In this document: positions 57,779-64,000 of the stretch, piece after piece
How positions within the stretch are numbered: position 1 is the first letter of the stretch
How the letters are laid out: each line of letters starts with the position of its first letter
NCBI GenBank assembly: GCA_951394405.1
Contig: OX596336.1
Location: 2,790,001 to 2,854,000, forward strand
Direction of reading: 5' to 3'
DNA: 64,000 nt
Source: Coprinellus micaceus
Taxonomy: Eukaryota > Basidiomycota > Agaricomycetes > Agaricales > Psathyrellaceae
Notes under the pieces: generated by a model
Seen by the model: the letters and a program-made list of their open reading frames with translations, nothing else
What the model was told of the DNA's origin: nothing
The model's database searches: none
Made by a program: the position numbers and the translations under genes

Positions 57779-59484
57779 CTATCGGGCCCCATCGAGGATG
57801 CCACGAACGTCATCGACCTTTGCAAGGTCGGTCAGGAAGGGCACAAGGTCGGTCAACTCGGTGTCATGGGGGTCGTTGAACCAGGAGGACACCGGGACGG
57901 CATTGTTCGGGTGGAAGATGTAAGATGCAGGAGAGTTATCCAAGATGATGGTATCACTTATTGGACGGCCAAGCTGCGATAGATCCTGTTGACCTCCACA
58001 TCAGCAACGGTATTCAACGGAATGAGACAGGATGTGCTCACCTTAACATAATTGCCCTTATGATTATAGCAACTCTCCCTGAATAGACGATGGGAAACGA
58101 CCTGATGGATGTCTAGTTTATCCAACACAGGATCGGCGTACTAATGAAAATCATGATGAGAAGGGCCACCGTGATTGATAAACATGGAAACGTACTTTGC
58201 TCAGACTGGCGGTGAAGACAACGATCTCGTAAATTTCGCCCATCTTCTTTAGGAAGTTGTCGACGCCAGGACGCTTGATGACATACACATTGTGCCAGTG
58301 GTACTCGATCTCGACGGGCACGACATAGTCGGCCTGGGATATCGACTGTGCAAAGCAGTTAGATAGATGTTTCGAGGCACAGCAGACCAACTCACCTTAA
58401 AGCTACTGTGGACGAGAGTTTCGTCCAGATCAAGAACAAGGCACTTTCTACCCGCGTGTATTGGGGCAATAGGGGGCAGGAGTGGTCTGGGGACACCATC
58501 CTGAAAGTTCATGGTAACGGGTGAGCGGAACGCCCGTTCAGAAAAGGGGGAGGTCCTTACAGGGCCAATGGGAATCCCGGCTCCTCCGTTAAGGATGAGC
58601 TTATCCTCGTCGTCCTCTTCGTCAACGTCGACATCACCCAGGTCGTCGTCCTCGGTGAAGCTTGTCCGATCCGACTCATTTCCATCACCATGAACCGACA
58701 GCCTTTCGGGGGTTGGAGGGACACCAGTGGACCCAGGAGGCTGAACAGCACCAGACGTAAGCCCCTCGGTCTCGACCTCGGGAAGTAAGGTAGGTGAGGG
58801 AGGGGTCAACACTTCAACCTCCTGAGTCTCCTCCTCGACTTTTTCGGGGATAGGGGGCGCCTCTTCCGCGCACTTTTCGGTTTCGAGTTGCTGGGGCACC
58901 GGAGAGGATGTGCTGGCCAGAGGCGCTAGAGGCTGTTCTTCCTCTGCTGCAGCGGCCTGCTTCTCCTGCTTGATGGTGGGGGACGGCTCAGGCGTCGACT
59001 GGGAAGGGTTGAGGTCCAGTTCGACGGGGTGCGCCGACGATGGGCCTGTGCATGGGAGGAGAAGGAGGCGGAAAAATCTCGAGAGAGCGGAAGGTCTTGA
59101 GGAGCGGGGTTTTGCTGGCTTGGCGGCTGTGGAGGATTTTGGCAAGGCAGCAGGGTTGTCGTGGGCCGTGGAGGCGGACTTGGGTGCGGTTAATGTGGGC
59201 GACATGGACGCGTCCTCAGACCTGTCTGTCCTGTCCTTCTCATGTGAACTAGATTGCTCCTCCTTGTGGACGACACGTGTTGACGGCTCTGGAGAACCTG
59301 ACGACCACCCTGAGTCGACTGGGCGGCCCCAAGACAGCGGGAACATACCTTGCTCTGCGCTGCCAGCAGCGCTGCCCTCGGCCGACGCCTGACCCTGCGA
59401 CTGGGGTGCCTCCTGTTGGGAAGAGGGTGCGGGGCTTTCGCCGTTGACGTGTGCCGCCTTGTTGAGGGAGTCGCTGGCGCTCAT
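57779..59484 (-). CDS. PSR1-like FCP/SCP-family phosphatase, paralog B
   Basis: A second enzyme of the same family as the gene at 49,028. The phosphatase domain is nearly identical: [85 protein letters not shown]. The end is VRGILDGAR. The N-terminal region is longer and more acidic than in A, but it shares [15 protein letters not shown] and [10 protein letters not shown] just before the catalytic domain. The start is taken as [15 protein letters not shown] (59,484). An upstream ATG at 59,709 with an intron would overlap the start codon of the divergent gene, so it is less likely. Intron positions in the catalytic domain match paralog A. Confidence 0.88.
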
Positions 59485-59707
59485 CTTGGCCGACGCTGGG
59501 GGTGCTGGCGAACTGGACAACGGCTCTGGCTGTTCTGGCGACGACGCGGGGGGCGAGGACGACGTTGGGGACGGCGGCGGCGCAGGTTCGGCAGAAGAGG
59601 CGATGGCCGCCAAATCGAAAATTCCTTCATAAATCAGAATATATCCTCGTCCACGTGACCCGTCGCGCTCACCAACCCCAACGCGTTCAACCGACTTGGC
59701 CTCTTCC
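59485..59707. promoter_or_regulatory. Divergent promoter, phosphatase B / HMMR-like gene
   Basis: 223 bp lie between the chosen start codons. Both core promoters should be here or inside the 5' ends of the genes. No clear motif is seen. Confidence 0.35.
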
Positions 59708-62011
59708 ATGTTCGCCAAGGGCTCCCGTTTCAACAAACCGCCAGGTAACCGACTCGAATCCGCCCATTTAGCGTATCTAACATGCCTTCAGTGTCAGATA
59801 CCCCTGGACCAACCGACTACAATCCCCAAGGTTCGTTTCTTGGTTCAACCCCCGCACTCGTGTCCTCATCCGGACCAGAGTCAGTCTTTGACGCCTATAA
59901 ACGAGGCGCATTTCTTGAAAAGGCAGATAGATTCAGAGGGCTCGAACCAGAATCTCCTCCTCGGACCAACGACATGAATCGCACAAAGTCAACCCGACCC
60001 CCAACTCACAAACCCAGCGCCCCATCTCTGGGCTCAGCCGACCGCTATACTCTTCTCCAGAGAAAGGTCGATGATCTCGAGCATGTGCACGAGGAAGGAA
60101 AGAAAGCAGTGAGTTACTTCATGCCCATCCCCGCTCATCTTCTAACCTGGAGTAGCATCTGGCAGATGTCGAGCGCCTGAAGACCGAACTCGCCAAGTAC
60201 CAGAAACACCACATGGACAACACTGAGGTCATCGAGAAGCAGAAGAGACACGCAGCCCTTCTGGAAGCCCGTATCAAGGACCTAAAGAAGGTCAAGGCTT
60301 CTGAGGAAACAGAGTTCAACGAAGCTCGACTTAGACTTCGTTCTTTGGAAAGCGAACGGAATCGACTTCATGCCAACACCGCAGAGGTCCAAGACCTGAA
60401 GAACTCGCTTCAATCCCTCGAGGTCAAGCGACGGGATGAGCTCCGAGAGCGGGACCGGCGTATATCAGAGCTTGAGAAGGCTCTCGCCGAGGAGAAGAAA
60501 TCGCGCGAGTCACTGTTCAGCCAACATCAGCAACTCAAGAAGACCTCTGATGTCGAAATCAAACAGGCAACCAGGAAACTCCAACTATTGGCGGACCAGA
60601 AGTCAGCGGAGGCTGCCAAGCTGCAACAGGACTTTGCTCGCATCAAGGAAAGCTCTTCATCCAAAGAGGAAGAGGTTGTCCTCCAGCTAGAGCAACACCA
60701 GGCGCTGTTGTCTCAAGTTGCATCTGAATTCGGCCGGCTTGCCGCCCAGTCCGTCCGCAGGTCGAACTACGAGGACCTACAGAACAAACATCGCGCTCTG
60801 CGGGTCCAGAATGCCAAACTGGAACGCAGGCTGGCGAGCTCTGAAGCTCAAGTTGCTGAGCTCGTGCATCTCATCCGTCAACTCCAAACCGACAATCTTC
60901 TCGTCTCCCAACAACTCGAGGACGCCATGCAAGAAATCTCGCTCGCTCGTGACCTGGTCTCCTCTAATGAATCCTCGTCTCTACTAGCCGAGTTTGTCGA
61001 CCTCTCCGCTATTCAGGACTCGATACATCGCGACAAACTCATCTCATCCAAGTTGGACCACCGTACCGCCCAGCTCATAGGCAACTTCTATAGATATTGC
61101 TCCACCAAGCTTGCTGTTACCGCCCGCTTGTTACACCAAGAACTCGCGGTGACAAACACGATGGCAGAGCAGCACGCCACCCATGTGTCGGAGGTCCTAG
61201 CTTCTCATGAAGCCATCGCAGCCCGGCTAGACAGCGTCAGCACCGATTATGCAAAGGCGCAAGAGCAGCTCGGGCGGACAGGTGCAGACAAGGCGTGCAT
61301 TGAACGCGATCTGAGGAACCTCACAATGAAGGTGGAGGAGAAGGAGGGATTGCTGGCGGGTATAGAGTCGAAGCATAAGCAGGTGGTGAAGAAGGAGCGC
61401 GACACAATCCAACGCTTGACCTCGACGATCCAGAAGAATCGTATCGCAGAAGATGCTCTTCGTGATGAGATTAATAAGTACGTTGTTGTCGCACTTTTCA
61501 GTACTTTTCCACTTAATTGAAATATTCAAGGTTGACGGAGGACCTCCAATCCCTCGAATACTACTCCGCCGCGTACGCAAACCTCACCAAGCAAATCAAC
61601 CTCCTCGCCTCGCTTAACAAAATTGCCGAAGAGGAAGCCACACAGCTCTCCCAATGCAACGCAGAAATCCTGGGCCACCACAACCCTGCTCAGCGTATCA
61701 TGTATGTTGACCGCATTCGGCGCGAGCTCGCAGAAGCCAGAGCCACCATCGCCGAGCTGCAGCTCGAAAAGGAATCAGCGGAGCAGCAGGGAGAGCAGTT
61801 CAAGCAAGAATTGCAAATGTATACGAGCGTGATGGTGCCGGCAGGAAACAAGCCAAGGACGAATATGACGAGGTTGGCCAGGGTGCCGCTTGCAAGTGTG
61901 ACGGAGAGCTTGAATAAGTCGTCCATCGCGACGAGGCGGCCAGCGAGTAGGACCGGGAAGGAGGAGGTGTATTCGTCACCGGGTGATTTGACCTTGGACG
62001 AGCTCATGTAG
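59708..62011 (+). CDS. HMMR-N-like coiled-coil protein
   Basis: The N-terminus, MFAKGSRFNKPPVSDTPGPT followed by DYNPQGSF, resembles the start of hyaluronan-mediated motility receptor (HMMR/RHAMM), a spindle and centrosome protein in animals. As there, a phase with FLEKADRFRG and a helical start (YTLLQRKVDDLEHVHEEGKK) comes next. The rest is one long coiled coil (LEKALAEEKKSRESLFSQHQ, AEEKEGLL-type heptads). Exons: 59708-59744, 59792-60108, 60156-61477 and 61531-62011, phases consistent, 718 residues. In fungi the role is unknown; a spindle or cytoskeletal function is inference. Confidence 0.75.
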
Positions 62012-62283
62012 AGCGACAATCTTTTCTGTCGGATCGTACACCGATATGCGCCTTGGCTAGTTTTATTACTCTCACTCTAAGGGACCGCTCTTTGGTCGTA
62101 GAATGGTTAATATCAGTATCTAAGTACCACAACATGCCACAGAGTGAGGCAGCAAGGTCCGTCCCTACACAAAAGTGCGTTCTGACCGAAGACGGCCGGA
62201 CGTACCCCCCTTCTTTAAGAGAGGTACCATAGAGGAGAGTGGAAGAGTTGGGATACCCTCCAGGAACATGGAGTCGGGTGTCT

Positions 62284-64000
62284 CTACCGCATAGCCTGAC
62301 TCCTCAATTCGTACGAATCCAACTTCTTGTGTGCGTGCTTCATGAACATTGGTTCTGTACCCACATCCCAGGGGTCAGAAGTGTCAGCCACCCTCTTATA
62401 CGCTGTCTCTTGTTTCTCCTTTCTCTTCTTCCACCAAAGCCTGCCGGATACCGAGTTAGTCGCCATTTCCTCAGAAATGGGGGACGAAGTCCACTTACAA
62501 TCCAACCGTCAGCAAGATGATGAAGGCAGCAATCCCCACCGCACCTCCGATTATCCCAAACTTGTTCCTCTGAAAAAAACCGCCGATAGCTCCTCCAGGG
62601 TCTGGGTCCACAAAGTTCAGCTTCCTCCCTGGCAACTGATCCTTACTTGGCGGGTTGGCAGGATCATAGCAATACTGCTTGAAACATTCACTGCATTTGA
62701 GCGACCGGGGTATGACTGGCGTCACTTTGAAGCGAGCACGGTCAATGGCGGCGCATTGGAGGCACAGACCAAAGTTCGGGTCGGCGTCGTTGGTGTTGGG
62801 GACAAAACCCGAGATTATATTCTTGTGAATTTGGTCGAATATGAGGCGAGTGTGCTTGAGGGTGTACGTGAGCTGGAATGTTGCCGTGCTGGAATTGAAT
62901 CATCAGATCTCTGCATTCCCTCTTACCAAAGAAAATGAAGGTTCTTACTTGGCCACAGGATCACCTCCGTTGAACGGAGGCGCGTTGGGGAGGTAAATAA
63001 CGAGCGGATAATCAGTCGCGTCTTCAGGGTTGCAACCAAAGAACGTAGCTCTAGCATTCACGCCGAATTGGACAAATTCTTCTGGTGTTGAAGGAATAGG
63101 AGGGAATTGTTGGTGTGATATCCTCAACAGGGTATCCTGCCTTGATTTTGTCGTGATCAAGCTCGACCCACTGCAGCGAAACAAATGATAATGTAGTCAG
63201 CATGTATACTTTCCCGCCCTAAGCATGCTGCAGATTTAACTCACTTCGGCCAATTCAAGTCTGGAATATCTGCGCTTCCTTCAGCGGTGACAATCACATC
63301 CAGTCGTCTCGCCTTCACAAACAATGGTCCGTAAGGCACGTTTTCTCCATTCGAGCTCCCGTCAATGAGTTCAATCCATTCCGATTTCGTGTCCCCGTAT
63401 ACACCTGGCTTGACTCCTGTGAAGGGGCTCGGCCAGTTCGCAACATCGTCTGCCCTCGTCCGGACGGACGACAGGAGCCGCTTTAGGACATAGAGGATGC
63501 CTGCACCGTCGTCCGCCCCGAAGCCAGCGATGGTGTTGCGGGCAAAGTCAAATATTTGCTAAAACGCGCAGAGAATCTATGAGCAGAGTGGCGGTTGGTG
63601 GGAACCGACAAGGAGAGACTGACGTTAAAGAGAGCCGCACTAGTGCCCATGACGAAGCCTGCTTGGTCTAACCCCACCACGCACGAAGTGCCGTTTTCGA
63701 ACGTCCCGTTCGAAAGGCGCGTCCCGGCGTATGTCAAGTTCATGCCTGCGGACAGGCCAGGGTCGTAAGACGCTATCTCCAATGGCGTAATCTAATGGTT
63801 TTATCAGATCCGCGAATCTGCTGCGAAGTGCAGCCAGGGTATATCCAATCGCACCTCGTAGACTGTAGCCTCCAACCCGAGGGCAGCTGTCGAGTTGGAG
63901 CCTGAAGGCCGCGAATTCGCGACAACCATGGGAAACGGGGCTTCAAACTTCTGGTAGGAAGGGAGCTGGGGTATCTGCGACCATAGCTGCCCTGCGCCAT
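62284..64000 (-). CDS. Phospholipase B / lysophospholipase, 3' part, membrane-anchored
   Basis: The gene enters from the right edge, so the N-terminal part with the catalytic serine (GxSGG) is not in view. The visible part has IASYDPGLSAGMNLTYAGTR, CVVGLDQAGFVMGTSAALFN, WIELIDGSSNGENVPYGPLF and VKARRLDVIVTAEGSADIPD, the block that carries the catalytic Asp in fungal PLB. Later come YPLVIYLPNAPPFNG and a Cys-rich stretch (CLQCAAIDRAR, SLKCSECFKQYCYD). It hydrolyses acyl chains of phospholipids and lysophospholipids outside the cell. Unlike many secreted or GPI-anchored PLBs it ends with a membrane helix (FGIIGGAVGIAAFIILLTVG) and a basic tail WWKKRKEKQETAYKR of about 55 residues. Confidence 0.92.

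Noticed and set aside
57514..57825. 103-codon hydrophobic minus-strand frame
   Set aside because: Overlaps the 3' end of phosphatase B, no conserved motif, no clear start context.

Overview
The window is nuclear DNA of a filamentous basidiomycete, most likely an Agaricomycete. Genes carry many short introns (about 45-130 nt, GT-AG), exons are GC-rich at third codon positions, and the gene set is fungal (APS kinase, PSR1-like phosphatases, phospholipase B, GH16, Yap-type bZIP). Plavaka and hAT relics are typical of mushroom-forming fungi. I cannot name the species from sequence alone.

Positions 1 to about 21,190 are a nest of transposable elements. LINE-A (1-8210, 5' end outside the window) is a non-LTR retrotransposon with zinc-knuckle ORF1 and endonuclease/RT/RNase H ORF2. 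It is broken by a 5'-truncated antisense copy of its own family (1284-1782, 15-bp target duplication) and by a 2.6-kb inverted-repeat element rich in CAGCTG motifs (2534-5164, 7-bp duplication). Then follow an orphan ORF fragment, a degenerate tandem repeat, a possible tRNA-derived SINE, a Plavaka-type transposase relic holding a hAT MITE (8-bp duplication), a hAT transposase relic, a solo LTR, and an antisense relic of a LINE-A-like element. LINE-B (about 13,511-21,192) is a second, different LINE, itself hit by a second copy of the same solo LTR and by a 0.75-kb MITE. Its poly(A) tail ends 50 bp from the stop codon of a translation factor gene.

From 21,243 to the right end the DNA is gene-dense and ordinary in base composition. 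In order: eIF2B gamma (-), a GCK/Ste20-family kinase (+), APS kinase (-), eIF3c (-), a small membrane protein with an internal duplication (-), a CLIP-170-like protein (-), RPS18 (-), alanyl-tRNA synthetase with a probable mitochondrial-targeting alternative start (-), mitochondrial bL34 (+), a CLASP-N/TOG protein (-), GH16 glucanase (-), a Mid2-like single-pass membrane protein (+), PHS1 dehydratase (-), PSR1-like phosphatase A (-), a Yap-type bZIP (+), a candidate shelterin TPP1/Tpz1 OB-fold protein (+), a coiled-coil protein (+), PSR1-like phosphatase B (-), an HMMR-N-like coiled-coil protein (+), and the 3' part of a phospholipase B (-).

Themes: translation (eIF2B gamma, eIF3c, RPS18, AlaRS, bL34m), microtubule and morphogenesis factors (CLIP-170-like, CLASP-like, HMMR-like, GCK kinase), and lipid or cell-wall metabolism (PHS1, PLB, GH16). 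Several neighbours are divergent with 95-430 bp between start codons, so they probably share promoters. The most original leads are the TPP1-like gene, the duplicated membrane module, in-frame stop-free introns in the bZIP and CLASP-like genes, start/stop overlaps in both LINEs, and the inverted-repeat element.
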